Assembly: GCA_046330935.1 (NCBI GenBank)
Contig: JAXLRU010000007.1
Coordinates: 124,001-188,000, forward strand
Direction: 5' to 3'
Source of the DNA: JAXLRU01 sp046330935
GTDB lineage: Bacteria > Actinomycetota > Actinomycetes > Actinomycetales > Kineosporiaceae
DNA: 64,000 nucleotides
Positions 8,934-17,700 of this stretch are shown piece by piece; position 1 is the stretch's first letter, and each line of letters begins with the position of its first letter. The position numbers were made by a program, and so were the translations under genes. The notes under the pieces were generated by a model. That model searched no databases, was not told where the DNA came from, and saw only the letters and a list, made by a program, of their open reading frames with translations.

Positions 8934-11237
8934 CTAGCCCGACACCCACCAGCTGAGCAGCAGGTACACCACCGGGGCGGTCGGGAGGAGGGAGTCGAGG
9001 CGGTCCATGATCCCGCCGTGCCCCGGCAGGATGCTGCTCATGTCCTTGATCCCGAGGTCGCGCTTGAGCAGCGACTCCGAGAGGTCGCCGAGGGTCGCGG
9101 TGAGGACGGCGCACGCGCCGATCGCTGCGCCGGCCCACCACGGGCCCGACAGCAGGAGCGTCACCGCGGCCGTCCCGACGCCGACACAGGCGATCGCCGA
9201 CCCTGCGAAGCCCTCCCACGACTTCTTGGGGCTCACCGTGGGAGCCATGGGGTGCTTGCCGAACAGCACGCCCGCGACGTAACCGCCGATGTCGCTGGCG
9301 ATCGTGACGGCGATGAACGTGACGACGCGCAGCGGACCGTCGTCGGCGGCCAGCATCAGCGCGGCGAACCCCGCCAGCAGCGGCAGGTAGGCCGCGGCGA
9401 AGATGCCCGCCGCGACGTCGCGCGCCGCTCCCTGCAGGCCGTCGAGCAGCCGCCACAGGAGCACGCCGAAGGCCGTCAACGCGAATGCCACGAGCAGGCC
9501 CTGCGGCCCCGCCACGAACGCCGAGACGAGCATGCCCACGGATCCCACGGCGAGCGGCACCACGGGGATCTGCAGCGACTTGGCCTTCAGGGCCTGGCCC
9601 AACTCCCACATTCCGAGGACGACGGCCAGCGCCGCCACCCCCACGAACGCCTCCTTGCGGGCGAACAGCGACGCCGCGACCGCCCCACCGAGGACGACGC
9701 CCACGGCGGTGGCCAGCGGGAGGTTGCGGCCGGCCCGCCCCGTACGCGCCGGTGCGGCCGACGGCGCGGCGTCGGCCACGACCGGGAGCTCGCCCGTGCG
9801 GCCGGTGCGCACCTGGCGGCGCGTGAGCGAAGGCAGGCCCCCTGCGGGCGTCCCGGACGGCACGGCCTCGACCGGCGTGGGGTCCACGGGCGGCGACGCC
9901 GGTACCGGACCCACGCCTGTCGGCGGGGTCGGCGGGACCGAGGCGAGGACGGGCGGCAGGGGCGAGCTGCCGGTGACCGGGTCGACGGGCAGGCCGGGCC
10001 GCAGCACGGGGATCGTCGACGTCGGCGGGTTCTGCGCGCCTCGTACCCGTGCCCGCCGCGCGGGGACCGGCACCTCGACGTCGTCCGGCTCCTCCGCTAC
10101 GACGCTCGTGTCCGGCTCAGGCGCTGCCATCGAGTCCGGGGGCGGCGCGGAGACGGGTGGGCTCCAGGCCGGCGCCGGCTCGAGGGACGCAGGCACGGCC
10201 GACGCGGCAGCGTGCGGCTGCCCCTCCGGAGCGGGCCGCTCGTCGAGCGGGTCCGACCGGCGATCCGCGACGACCGGGGCGGGAGCGGGTGCTGCGGGAG
10301 CAGGTGCGGACATCGGCGCGGGCGAGGGAGCGGACACCGGCCCCGGCGAGGGCTCGAACGGGGCGAACGGGTCGAAGATCCGCGAGGACGGCTCGGTGTG
10401 CTGCGGCGCCGCCGAGGGGTCGGGCGACCACCCGGCCGCGGGCGTCGCCGGCCCCAGGGGAAAGGACGGACCGGCCGACGTGACGCCGGGTACCCGAGGA
10501 CCGTCGGCCGTCGTGGCGGGTCCGGTGGCCGGGGCCCAGGCCGCCGGAGCGGGCTCGGCGGGAGCCCAGGCTGCGGGGGCGGGCTCCGCGGGAGCCCAGG
10601 CTGACGCGGCGGGCTCTTCTGCCGGGCTCGGGTGCGGGGAGGCGGCAGCCGGTGATGCAGGTGATGCCGGTGCGGCGCCGGCCGCTCCGAACAGGTCTGC
10701 ACCCGGGCCGGGTTCGACCGCGCCTCGGGAGGTACGCGCCCACCACGGCAGGGCACCCGCCTCGCCCGCGGGTGTGCCCGGGGCGGCGGCAGGGGGCTGC
10801 TCGGCCGCTGCGGGCGAGCCGGTCTCGGCCGCCCAGCCGCTCGTGGCGGCTGCGGGAGCGGCCGCTCGCCCCGCGCGGCGTCCTACAGGTGCCGGCTCGC
10901 CGGGCGGCACCGCGGGTGCACTCGGGGCCGGGGCGCTCGGGGCCGAAGCACTCAGCGCGGGAGAACTCGCGGCCGGGGCACCGGCGGAGGGGCTCGGCGC
11001 GGGCAGGGGGGTGGCCGCGGGGGCCGTCACGTCACCCTGATTCGGGGCCGCGCGGCGGCCACTACGGGATGCGGCGGGGCTCGCCACGGCGGGCAGTGCC
11101 ACCGGTGGCGCGGCCGCATCCTCGGCGAGGTAGTCGGCCCAGGACAGGTCGGCGTACTCCGACCACCCCGCAGCACCCTGTGCCGCCTGGGCGTGTCGCC
11201 GGCGGCGCAGGGGCTCCTGATGGTCGGAGGACGTCAT
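8934..11237 (-). CDS. cdsA: Phosphatidate cytidylyltransferase CdsA with a very long Pro/Ala-rich N-terminal region
   Basis: The C-terminal ~270 residues are a polytopic membrane CdsA making CDP-diacylglycerol from phosphatidate and CTP. Several hydrophobic segments are followed by the signature SLLKRDLGIKD...LPGHGGIMDRLD near the C-terminus. The first ~490 residues are unusual: low-complexity Pro/Ala/Ser sequence with AWAPAEPAPA-type tandem repeats and no predicted fold, far beyond the usual 250-310 residue length. The ATG at 11237 is 5 bp after the frr stop with a GAGG purine stretch upstream, so the extension looks like real coding sequence. A shorter start near the membrane part cannot be excluded. 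Confidence 0.88.
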   Translation of the reverse strand: MTSSDHQEPLRRRRHAQAAQGAAGWSEYADLSWADYLAEDAAAPPVALPAVASPAASRSGRRAAPNQGDVTAPAATPLPAPSPSAGAPAASSPALSASAPSAPAPSAPAVPPGEPAPVGRRAGRAAAPAAATSGWAAETGSPAAAEQPPAAAPGTPAGEAGALPWWARTSRGAVEPGPGADLFGAAGAAPASPASPAAASPHPSPAEEPAASAWAPAEPAPAAWAPAEPAPAAWAPATGPATTADGPRVPGVTSAGPSFPLGPATPAAGWSPDPSAAPQHTEPSSRIFDPFAPFEPSPGPVSAPSPAPMSAPAPAAPAPAPVVADRRSDPLDERPAPEGQPHAAASAVPASLEPAPAWSPPVSAPPPDSMAAPEPDTSVVAEEPDDVEVPVPARRARVRGAQNPPTSTIPVLRPGLPVDPVTGSSPLPPVLASVPPTPPTGVGPVPASPPVDPTPVEAVPSGTPAGGLPSLTRRQVRTGRTGELPVVADAAPSAAPARTGRAGRNLPLATAVGVVLGGAVAASLFARKEAFVGVAALAVVLGMWELGQALKAKSLQIPVVPLAVGSVGMLVSAFVAGPQGLLVAFALTAFGVLLWRLLDGLQGAARDVAAGIFAAAYLPLLAGFAALMLAADDGPLRVVTFIAVTIASDIGGYVAGVLFGKHPMAPTVSPKKSWEGFAGSAIACVGVGTAAVTLLLSGPWWAGAAIGACAVLTATLGDLSESLLKRDLGIKDMSSILPGHGGIMDRLDSLLPTAPVVYLLLSWWVSG
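10534..10603 (-). repeat. 30-bp tandem repeat inside the cdsA extension
   Basis: GCCCAGG-headed 30-bp units begin at 10534, 10564 and 10594 (the last incomplete). They encode a 10-residue AWAPAEPAPA unit in the N-terminal region of CdsA. Copy number could vary by slippage. Confidence 0.75.
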
Positions 11238-11242
11238 GGGTG

Positions 11243-11800
11243 TCAGACCTCGAGCAGCTCGGACTCCTTGTGACGGAGCAGGTCGTCGATGCTGTCGACG
11301 TACCGCTTCGTCACACTCTCCAGTTCCTTCTCCGCGCGCGTGACCTCGTCCTCGCCCGCCTCGCCGTCCTTGACGATGCGGTCGAGCTCTTCCTTGGCGC
11401 GGCGGCGGATGTTGCGGACGGACACCTTCGCGTCCTCCGCCTTGTTCCGAGCCATCTTGATGTACTCGCGACGGCGCTCCTCGGTGAGCGCAGGCAGGAC
11501 CACCCGGATGACGGAACCGTCGTTGCTCGGGTTGACCCCCAGGTCGGAGTCGCGCAGGGCCTTCTCGACCAGGCCCAGGGACCCGCGGTCGTACGGGTTG
11601 ATCACGATCATGCGCGGCTCGGGCGTCGCGAACGAGGCGAGCTGGAGCAGCGGTGTCGGCGAGCCGTAGTAGTCCACCAGGACCTTCGTGAACAGGGCGG
11701 GGTTGGCGCGCCCCGTCCGGATCGTCGCGAAGTCGTCCTTGGCGACCTCGACGGCCTTGGTCATCTTCTCCTCGGCCTCGAAGAGGGTCTCGTCGATCAC
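11243..11800 (-). CDS. frr: Ribosome recycling factor
   Basis: A 185-residue RRF of canonical length. It begins [32 protein letters not shown] and keeps the helical-bundle/hinge pattern, including the [12 protein letters not shown] hinge strand, [19 protein letters not shown] and [17 protein letters not shown]. With EF-G it splits post-termination ribosomes. The GTG start is preceded by GAAGGAGCGACG, a strong ribosome-binding site. The stop is 5 bp from the cdsA start, so the two are probably co-transcribed, following pyrH. Confidence 0.97.
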   Translation of the reverse strand: MIDETLFEAEEKMTKAVEVAKDDFATIRTGRANPALFTKVLVDYYGSPTPLLQLASFATPEPRMIVINPYDRGSLGLVEKALRDSDLGVNPSNDGSVIRVVLPALTEERRREYIKMARNKAEDAKVSVRNIRRRAKEELDRIVKDGEAGEDEVTRAEKELESVTKRYVDSIDDLLRHKESELLEV

Positions 11801-11887
11801 CGTCGCTCCTTCGTACGGCCTCGGGGGCCGGAGGTTGTCGTGCCGGGACGCCGCCCCGGGAGTCCGAGCGGCAACGGTCGGCCTGTC

Positions 11888-12670
11888 TCAGCCCGCGGTG
11901 ACGAGCGTGCCGATCCTCTCACCTCGTACCGCGCGCGCCACGTTCCCGTCGCCCTCCATGCCGAAGACGATCATCGGGAGCTTGTTGTCCATGCAGAGGC
12001 TGAACGCCGTCGCGTCGACGACCTTGAGCCGCTGACGCAGCGCCTCACCATAGGTGACCTCGTCGAGCTTGACGGCCTCGGGGTCGGTGCGCGGGTCGGC
12101 GGTGTACACGCCGTCCACGCCGTTCTTGCTCATCAGCACGACGTCGGCCTTGATCTCCAGCGCGCGCTGGGCGGCGGTCGTGTCGGTGGAGAAGTACGGC
12201 GAGCCCAGCCCTGCCCCGAAGATCACGACGCGGCCCTTCTCCAGGTGCCGGATCGCGCGGCGAGGGATGTAGGGCTCGGCGACCTGGCCCATGGTGATGG
12301 CGGTCTGCACCCGGGTGTCCACCCGCCGCTGCTCCAGGAAGTCCTGCAGGGCCAGGCAGTTCATGACCGTGCCCAACATGCCCATGTAGTCGGCGCGTGC
12401 ACGGTCGAAGCCGCGCTGGGACAGCTGGGCGCCCCGGAAGAAGTTGCCGCCGCCGACGACGACCGAGACCTGGGCGCCCTCGCGCACGACCGAGGCGATC
12501 TCGTCGGCCAGACGGGCCAGCACGTCGGGGTCGACGCCCAGGGAGCCGTTGCCGAACACCTCGCCGGACAGCTTCAGGAGGACCCTGCCGTAGCGCGGCG
12601 CGGGAACGTCCGCACCCGCCTCGTCCACGTGTCGTTCCGGCTCCACCGCGCGGTCCTCCCTGAGCGTCAC
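11888..12670 (-). CDS. pyrH: UMP kinase
   Basis: An amino-acid-kinase-fold enzyme converting UMP to UDP with ATP. It shows [30 protein letters not shown] (phosphate-binding glycine loop), the [18 protein letters not shown] helix and the [32 protein letters not shown] segment typical of hexameric bacterial PyrH. Two adjacent GTG codons (12673 and 12670) both follow AAGGA; the second has better spacing and gives 260 residues. The ~25 residues before the conserved core are poorly conserved, so the exact start is uncertain. It lies 87 bp upstream of frr and is separated from tsf by a strong hairpin. Confidence 0.95.
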   Translation of the reverse strand: MTLREDRAVEPERHVDEAGADVPAPRYGRVLLKLSGEVFGNGSLGVDPDVLARLADEIASVVREGAQVSVVVGGGNFFRGAQLSQRGFDRARADYMGMLGTVMNCLALQDFLEQRRVDTRVQTAITMGQVAEPYIPRRAIRHLEKGRVVIFGAGLGSPYFSTDTTAAQRALEIKADVVLMSKNGVDGVYTADPRTDPEAVKLDEVTYGEALRQRLKVVDATAFSLCMDNKLPMIVFGMEGDGNVARAVRGERIGTLVTAG

Positions 12671-12782
12671 CACATGTCCTTCCGCGCCGCCCGGTCGACA
12701 CCGCGAGCGGCCGGCGGGCAGCGGACCGGCCTGTCGCAGTCTGCCGCACCGAGGCGTCCACGGCGGGCAGGTGGCGAACATG

Positions 12783-12821
12783 CGTCAGGGACGTGCCGCA
12801 CGAGGCGGCACGTCCCTGACG
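12783..12821 (-). terminator. 17-bp perfect stem-loop downstream of tsf
   Basis: Arms at 12783-12799 and 12805-12821 are perfectly complementary (17 bp) with a 5-nt loop, beginning 6 bp after the tsf stop. The following run on the minus strand is only weakly T-rich. It probably ends or attenuates the rpsB-tsf transcript before pyrH. Confidence 0.75.
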
Positions 12822-12827
12822 TCGAAC

Positions 12828-13655
12828 TCAGGCCCCGACCCGGTAGCGGGCGAAGCCGGTGAGGGTGATCCCGGCGTCCTTGACGACCGCGGCCACCGTC
12901 TTCTTGCTGTCCTTGGCGAACGCCTGCTCCAGCAGCACGTTCTCCTTGAAGAAGCCGTTGACGCGCCCCTCGACGATCTTGGGCAGGGCCGCCTCGGGCT
13001 TGCCCTCCTCGCGGGCGGTCGCCTCGGCCACGCGACGCTCGGTCGCGATGACCTCCTCGGCGATCTCGGAGCGGTCGAGGTAGGTCGGCGCCATGGCCGC
13101 CACGTGCAGGGCGACGTCGTGGACCGTCTGGGACTCGGTCTCCGCACCCACGAGGACGCCGATCTGCGGGGGCAGGTCGGGGCTCGTGCGGTGCAGGTAG
13201 CTGACCACCACCGGGGCCTCGACGCGCGCGACCCGGCGGACGACGATCTTCTCGCCGATCGTCGCGTTCGCGTCGTCGATCACCTGCTGGACGGTGCGAC
13301 CGCCCTCGAGCTCGCTCTTGAGCAGCGAGTCGGCGTCGGTGGCGGCGATCGCCACGGCCTGGGCGAGGACCTGGTCGGCCAGCGCCTTGAAGGCCTCGCC
13401 CTTGGCGACGAAGTCGGTCTCGCAGTTGACCTCGACCATGGTGCCGACGCCGGAGGCGACGTCGACGGCCACGAGGCCGTTGGAGGCGTTGCGGCCCTCG
13501 CGCTTGGCGACGCCCTTCTGCCCCTTGACCCGCAGGTACTCGACGGCCTTGTCGAACTCGCCGTCGTTCTCCTCGAGGGCCTTCTTGCAGTCCATCATCC
13601 CGGCGCCGGTCGCCTCACGCAGGCGCTTGACGTCGGCGGCGCTGATGTTCGCCAT
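12828..13655 (-). CDS. tsf: Translation elongation factor Ts
   Basis: A 275-residue guanine-nucleotide exchange factor for EF-Tu. The N-terminal UBA-like domain reads MANISAADVKRLREATGAGMMDCKKALEE. The core has the diagnostic NCETDFVAKGEAFKALA strand-helix, followed by VVVSYLHRTSPDLPPQIGVLVGAE and the dimerisation part. The ATG at 13655 has AGGAG 12 bp upstream. It follows rpsB by 73 bp and ends in a strong hairpin. Length and motifs are ordinary. Confidence 0.97.
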   Translation of the reverse strand: MANISAADVKRLREATGAGMMDCKKALEENDGEFDKAVEYLRVKGQKGVAKREGRNASNGLVAVDVASGVGTMVEVNCETDFVAKGEAFKALADQVLAQAVAIAATDADSLLKSELEGGRTVQQVIDDANATIGEKIVVRRVARVEAPVVVSYLHRTSPDLPPQIGVLVGAETESQTVHDVALHVAAMAPTYLDRSEIAEEVIATERRVAEATAREEGKPEAALPKIVEGRVNGFFKENVLLEQAFAKDSKKTVAAVVKDAGITLTGFARYRVGA

Positions 13656-13684
13656 GACTCTGACTTCTCCTGTCCGTCTTTCCC

Positions 13685-13703
13685 GCGGGCGCTCGGCGCC
13701 CGC
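13685..13703 (-). other. Hairpin in the rpsB-tsf spacer
   Basis: A perfect 7-bp stem with a 5-nt loop (GCGGGCG / CGCCCGC) lies in the 73-bp spacer between rpsB and tsf. It has no T-tract, so it more likely acts in partial attenuation or mRNA stability than in termination. Confidence 0.4.
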
Positions 13704-13728
13704 CGCCGTCGGGCCGGTGGGCCCGCTG

Positions 13729-14661
13729 TCAGGCCTGCTCGGCCGGCGCGGCGTCCGCAGCGTCCTCGGCGGGCGCGGCCTCGGCGGGCGCGGCCTCGGC
13801 GGGCGCGTCCTCCACGGGCGCAGCCTCGGCGACGACCTCGACCGGGGCAGCCTCGGCGGCGACCTCGACCGGAGCCTCGACGGGGGCGCTGTCCGTCGCG
13901 AGGAGCTCGCGCTCCCACTCCGCCAGCGGCTCCTCGACGGCGCCGCCCTCGGGCTTGGAGTCGCCACCGCGCGAGCGCGACATGAGGCCGTCGGCCACGG
14001 CGTCGGCCACCACGCGGGTCAGCAGCGTGACCGAGCGGATCGCGTCGTCGTTACCGGGGATCTTGAAGTCGACCTCGTCGGGGTCGCAGTTCGTGTCGAG
14101 GATCGCCACGATCGGGATGTTGAGCTTGCGCGCCTCGTCGACCGCGAGGTGCTCCTTCTTGGTGTCCACGATCCACACGGCGCTGGGCACCTTGCTCATG
14201 TCGCGGATACCGCCGAGGGTGCGCTCCAGCTTCTCCTTCTCGCGACGGAGGACGAGCAGCTCCTTCTTCGTCATGCCGCTGCCGGCGACGTCGTCGAAGT
14301 CGATGAGCTCGAGCTCCTTGAGGCGCTGCAGGCGCTTGTGCACGGTGGTGAAGTTGGTGAGCATGCCGCCCAGCCAGCGCTGGTTGACGTAGGGCATGCC
14401 CACGCGCGCGGCCTGCTCGGCGATGGGCTCCTGGGCCTGCTTCTTGGTCCCGACGAAGAGGACCGTGCCGCCGTGGGCGACGGTCTCCTTGACGAACTCG
14501 TAGGCGCGGTCGATGAACGACAGCGACTGCTGCAGGTCGATGATGTAGATGCCGTTGCGCTCGGTGAAGATGAAGCGCTTCATCTTCGGGTTCCACCGAC
14601 GGGTCTGGTGGCCGAAGTGGACGCCGCTCTCGAGCAGCTGGCGCATGGTGACGACAGCCAT
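13729..14661 (-). CDS. rpsB: 30S ribosomal protein S2 with Ala/Glu/Pro-rich tail
   Basis: 310 residues starting [25 protein letters not shown]. The S2 core includes [80 protein letters not shown]. The last ~55 residues are a low-complexity acidic Ala/Pro/Val/Glu tail (repeated AEAAPVE and AEAAPA units) beyond the ribosomal core; such tails are known in actinobacterial S2. A candidate promoter lies about 200 bp upstream, leaving a long structured leader that could serve S2 autoregulation (inference). Confidence 0.96.
   Translation of the reverse strand: MAVVTMRQLLESGVHFGHQTRRWNPKMKRFIFTERNGIYIIDLQQSLSFIDRAYEFVKETVAHGGTVLFVGTKKQAQEPIAEQAARVGMPYVNQRWLGGMLTNFTTVHKRLQRLKELELIDFDDVAGSGMTKKELLVLRREKEKLERTLGGIRDMSKVPSAVWIVDTKKEHLAVDEARKLNIPIVAILDTNCDPDEVDFKIPGNDDAIRSVTLLTRVVADAVADGLMSRSRGGDSKPEGGAVEEPLAEWERELLATDSAPVEAPVEVAAEAAPVEVVAEAAPVEDAPAEAAPAEAAPAEDAADAAPAEQA
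13760..13900 (-). repeat. Imperfect 18-bp repeats encoding the S2 tail
   Basis: Repeated GGGCGCGGCCTCGGC-like units (18-bp period over 13769-13810), then diverged GACCTCGAC/GCAGCCTCGGC copies. They encode AEAAPA and [10 protein letters not shown] repeats at the C-terminus of ribosomal protein S2. Confidence 0.6.
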
Positions 14662-15072
14662 GTCTGGACACTCCTGTATGGCAGGCGCGTGCGCGCCCGC
14701 CGTTCGGTTGGCCGCCCCGACCGGTCGGTGGGGCGCGTGCGCCCCGACGCGTCGCACCTCGACCACCCGGAGACGGGCGGGAGAGGACCGAGCGGCGCGT
14801 CCCCGTCAGCCGGGGAAGGGCGCGTGAAGTCGACCGGCCAGGCCGGTCGCCGAAGCCGATGGTACGCCGCCGCCCGGCAACGTCCAAAACCACCCTCGCC
14901 GCAGGCCGCGCCCTCCACACCGCCCTCGCAGAGACGGCTCTCCCCAGGGCCGCACCGGTCGCGGCTCCTCCGGACGGACCTGCCGCGCAGAGTGGCCCCG
15001 CTTGCGGACACCCGGTCCGTCGGGCGCCCGGTGCCGCACGGACCGGGTTCACCGGGAGGAGGGCCGTCCACG
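14662..15072. other. 411-bp divergent intergenic region between rpsB and the M23 peptidase gene
   Basis: It holds no convincing gene. Near rpsB are two G+C-rich hairpins, one around 14680-14701 (one mismatch) and one with arms 14730-14736 and 14739-14745, both in the untranslated leader of rpsB. Further out is the candidate rpsB promoter (14859-14887). The M23 side shows no clear -35/-10 pair to me. Confidence 0.6.
14859..14887 (-). promoter_or_regulatory. Candidate housekeeping promoter for rpsB-tsf
   Basis: On the minus strand, TTGGAC (14887-14882) and TACCAT (14864-14859) are separated by exactly 17 bp, fitting sigma-70-type -35 TTGnnn and -10 TAnnnT hexamers. Transcription would begin near 14852, giving a leader of about 190 nt before rpsB. 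This is a pattern match only. Confidence 0.5.
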
Positions 15073-15702
15073 ATGACTGTCGCTGCGGCCGCAGGTGCCG
15101 TCGCCGTCGGCGCCCTCGCGCTCCTCGGCTGGAGCGTGACCGCGCACCCTGACGCCCCGCCGGCTGCCGGCACCGGCACCGGCACCGCCACCGTCACCGT
15201 CCGGAGTACAGGCCCTGAGCCCGGGCTGCCGGCGGTCGAGAGCGCCCGGGACCGCCGCGCGGGCGGCCGGCCCCGTTGGACGCCACCTCTGCCAGGGGCC
15301 CGGCCGGTGCGGCGGTTCGACGTGGGCCCCCTGCCGTGGTCCCCCGGTCACCGCGGGGTCGACCTGGAGGCCGCCTCGCCCGGGCCTGGGAGCGCCGTCG
15401 TGTCACCGGCCGCCGGGCGCGTCTCGTTCGCAGGGCCCGTGGGAGGCGTCGACGTCGTCGTCATCACGCATGCGGGAGGCCTGCGCTCCACGGTGATGCC
15501 CGTCCGCGCACGGGTGCCAGTGGGGACGACGGTCTCCAGCGGTCAGGTCGTGGGGGTGGTCTCGGCGGGGCGTCCACCGGGGCATCTCGCGTGCCCCACC
15601 GGACTGGCCTGTCTCCACTGGGGCGTGCTGCGAGGCGAGGTCTACCTGGACCCGTGGTCCCTGCTCGTCCCGCGGGTGGTGCGGCTGGTGCCCTACGGCT
15701 GA
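15073..15702 (+). CDS. M23-family peptidoglycan peptidase-like protein (LytM domain)
   Basis: 209 residues. An N-terminal hydrophobic segment (about 3-22) acts as signal peptide or anchor, then a Pro-rich spacer, then an M23 domain. The first zinc motif is HRGVDLEA (H-x3-D); the second is CLHWGVLRG, where canonical enzymes have HxH, so the first His is replaced by Cys while the metal-ligand His remains. LRSTVMPVRARVPVGTTVSSGQVVG matches the core sheet. This CLHWG form recurs in actinobacterial M23 proteins, so activity may be altered rather than lost. It is divergent from rpsB and convergent with the sigma factor gene. ATG at 15073 follows GGGAGGAGG at some distance. Confidence 0.85.
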   Translation: MTVAAAAGAVAVGALALLGWSVTAHPDAPPAAGTGTGTATVTVRSTGPEPGLPAVESARDRRAGGRPRWTPPLPGARPVRRFDVGPLPWSPGHRGVDLEAASPGPGSAVVSPAAGRVSFAGPVGGVDVVVITHAGGLRSTVMPVRARVPVGTTVSSGQVVGVVSAGRPPGHLACPTGLACLHWGVLRGEVYLDPWSLLVPRVVRLVPYG

Positions 15703-15715
15703 GCCCTCGGGAGCG

Positions 15716-16528
15716 TCAGCTCACCTCGGCGAGCTTGGCCCGCAGCTGGAGCACGGCCTTGGTGTGCATCTGGCAGATGCGCGACTCGGTCACCCCGAGG
15801 ACCCGCCCGATCTCGGCCAGGGTCAGACCCTCGTAGTAGTAGAGGGTCACCACGATCTTCTCGCGCTCGGGGAGCTGGTTGATCGCCCTGGCGAGGATGA
15901 ACTTGGTCTCCTCGGTCTCGAACGCGGAGACGGGGTCCTCGGCCTTGGTGTCCTCGAGCGTGTCGACGAGGGAGAGCTTGTCGCCCTTCTCGCCGCCGAC
16001 CGTGAGCAACTCGTCGAGGGCGACGACGTTCACGTAGGAGACCTGGCTGAAGATGGCGTGCAGCTCCTCCAGCGAGATGCCCAGCCGGGCGGCGACCTCG
16101 GGTTCGCTGGGCGTGCGGTGCAGCTCACCCTCCAGGGCGGCGTAGGCGCGCTCCACCTCGCGGGCCTTGTACCGCACGGAGCGGGGGATCCAGTCGATCG
16201 CGCGGAGCTCGTCGATGATCGCGCCGCGGATCCGGGAGATCGCGTAGGTCTCGAACTTGATCGCGCGCTCGATGTCGAACTTCTCGATGGCGTCGATCAG
16301 GCCGAAGATGCCGTAGGACACCAGGTCGGCCTGCTCGATGTTGGGCGGCAGCCCGACCCCGACCCTGCCCGCCACGTACTTGACCAGCGGCGAGTAGTGC
16401 AGGATCAGCCGTTCTCGGATGGCGGGATCGCCGCTGGCCTTGAACTTCTCCCACAGGTCGCGCAGCGCGGCCTCGTTCGCGGCGACCTCGTCGGCAGTCA
16501 TGTCGGCACGACGGCTGTCGCTCACCAC
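15716..16528 (-). CDS. whiG: WhiG/FliA-type sigma factor (sigma-28 family)
   Basis: About 270 residues with region 2 ([57 protein letters not shown]), region 3 and region 4 ([44 protein letters not shown]). This matches FliA/WhiG, lacking region 1.1. In streptomycetes WhiG commits aerial hyphae to sporulation; in flagellated actinobacteria the same family drives motility genes. No flagellar gene is in the window, so the role is open. The GTG at 16528 is chosen because GGAGG lies 7 bp upstream; an internal ATG at 16501 has no ribosome-binding site. The symbol denotes the ortholog position between rpsB and dprA. Confidence 0.88.
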   Translation of the reverse strand: MVSDSRRADMTADEVAANEAALRDLWEKFKASGDPAIRERLILHYSPLVKYVAGRVGVGLPPNIEQADLVSYGIFGLIDAIEKFDIERAIKFETYAISRIRGAIIDELRAIDWIPRSVRYKAREVERAYAALEGELHRTPSEPEVAARLGISLEELHAIFSQVSYVNVVALDELLTVGGEKGDKLSLVDTLEDTKAEDPVSAFETEETKFILARAINQLPEREKIVVTLYYYEGLTLAEIGRVLGVTESRICQMHTKAVLQLRAKLAEVS

Positions 16529-16619
16529 GGCGGCCCCTCCCCTGCTCCGGACGAATAGTCCGCGTCGACCCCACACACCGACCCCTCGTCGGCGTGCTCG
16601 ACCCTCGACCGGCGTCCGG

Positions 16620-17639
16620 TCAGGCGCGCGGGTGCGCCTGCTCGTACCCCGCCCGGAGGCGTTCCACGGACACGTGCGTGTAAATCTGAGTCGTTGCGAG
16701 CGTAGCGTGACCGAGCAACTCCTGGACGCTACGAAGGTCGGCACCGCCGTCCAACATGTGAGTCGCCGCGGTGTGGCGCAACGCATGTGGACCCAAACGG
16801 GTGATCCCACCCAGCTGGGCACAAGCCCGGTGCACGACGTCGCGCGCCTGCCTCGCTCCCAGCCGGCGTCCCTTGGCCCCGACGAACAGGGCGTGCTCGC
16901 CGTCGACGGCGAGCAGCCCACGCTCCCCCAGCCACCGGGCGAGGGCGTCGCGAGCGGGCACGCCGAACGGCACCACCCGCTCCTTGCTCCCCTTGCCCAG
17001 GACCCGCACGGTGCGCCGGTCGGCGTCGACGTCCGTGAGGTCGAGCCCGGTCAGCTCCGAGACCCGCATACCCGTCGCGTACAGCAGCTCCAGGACGGCC
17101 GCGTCCCGGGTCGCCAAGGCGTGCGCACGAGGCTCGCCGCTCCCCGGAGCCGGCTCGTCGCCGTCCGCGACCTCCGCCTGCGCCGCCTTCGCGTGGAGGG
17201 GCACCTGCACGAGCCTGCGGGCGACCGACGGGGACAGCACCGTGGGGAGGCTGCGCGCGGGCGTCGGCGCGCGCAGGCGCACGCCCACGTCGACGCTCGC
17301 CCGCCCCGTGCGTGTCGCCCACGCGGTGAAGGCGCGGGCCGAGGCCGCCCTGCGGGCCAGGCTCGCCCTGGACTGCCCCTGCTCCAGGAGGTGGGCCATC
17401 CACCCGCGCAGGTCCCCCACCTCGAGGCGACCGACGAGCGAGGCGGCCGTGTCCGCATCGTCCGCGCGTCGGCTCAGCACGAAGGCGAGCAGGGCGCGGA
17501 CGTCGGCGAGGTAGGCGCGCCGCGTGTGAGCGGACCGGGCCGCCTCCAGCGTGAGGTGACGGTCGAAGGCCGCCACGGCGTCCTCCAGCTCGGGGGGAAG
17601 TCCCGCTGCTGGGGTCGGCGACGACCTCGGAGGAGCCAC
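16620..17639 (-). CDS. xerC: Tyrosine recombinase XerC
   Basis: A site-specific recombinase, about 339 residues, probably resolving chromosome dimers at dif with XerD. The N-terminal SAM-like core-binding domain ([17 protein letters not shown]) precedes the catalytic domain with all active residues: Arg in [14 protein letters not shown], Lys in [17 protein letters not shown] (His-x-x-Arg), His in [16 protein letters not shown] and the Tyr nucleophile in that same segment. The GTG at 17639 is uncertain because the region between it and the dprA stop is Pro/Gly-rich; there is no ATG near the conserved start. It lies between dprA and whiG, as in many actinobacteria. Confidence 0.92.
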   Translation of the reverse strand: MAPPRSSPTPAAGLPPELEDAVAAFDRHLTLEAARSAHTRRAYLADVRALLAFVLSRRADDADTAASLVGRLEVGDLRGWMAHLLEQGQSRASLARRAASARAFTAWATRTGRASVDVGVRLRAPTPARSLPTVLSPSVARRLVQVPLHAKAAQAEVADGDEPAPGSGEPRAHALATRDAAVLELLYATGMRVSELTGLDLTDVDADRRTVRVLGKGSKERVVPFGVPARDALARWLGERGLLAVDGEHALFVGAKGRRLGARQARDVVHRACAQLGGITRLGPHALRHTAATHMLDGGADLRSVQELLGHATLATTQIYTHVSVERLRAGYEQAHPRA

Positions 17640-17700
17640 CCACCCACCGTCACCCGAGGACGGCCGCCGGCTCAAGTGACACGCCGCGCCCTTCCCGTCC

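Noticed and set aside
6505..9609. A 1034-codon open frame on the minus strand across xfp and part of cdsA
   Set aside because: Antisense to a clearly conserved phosphoketolase; the translation is Gly/Val/Arg-rich and spans two unrelated genes.
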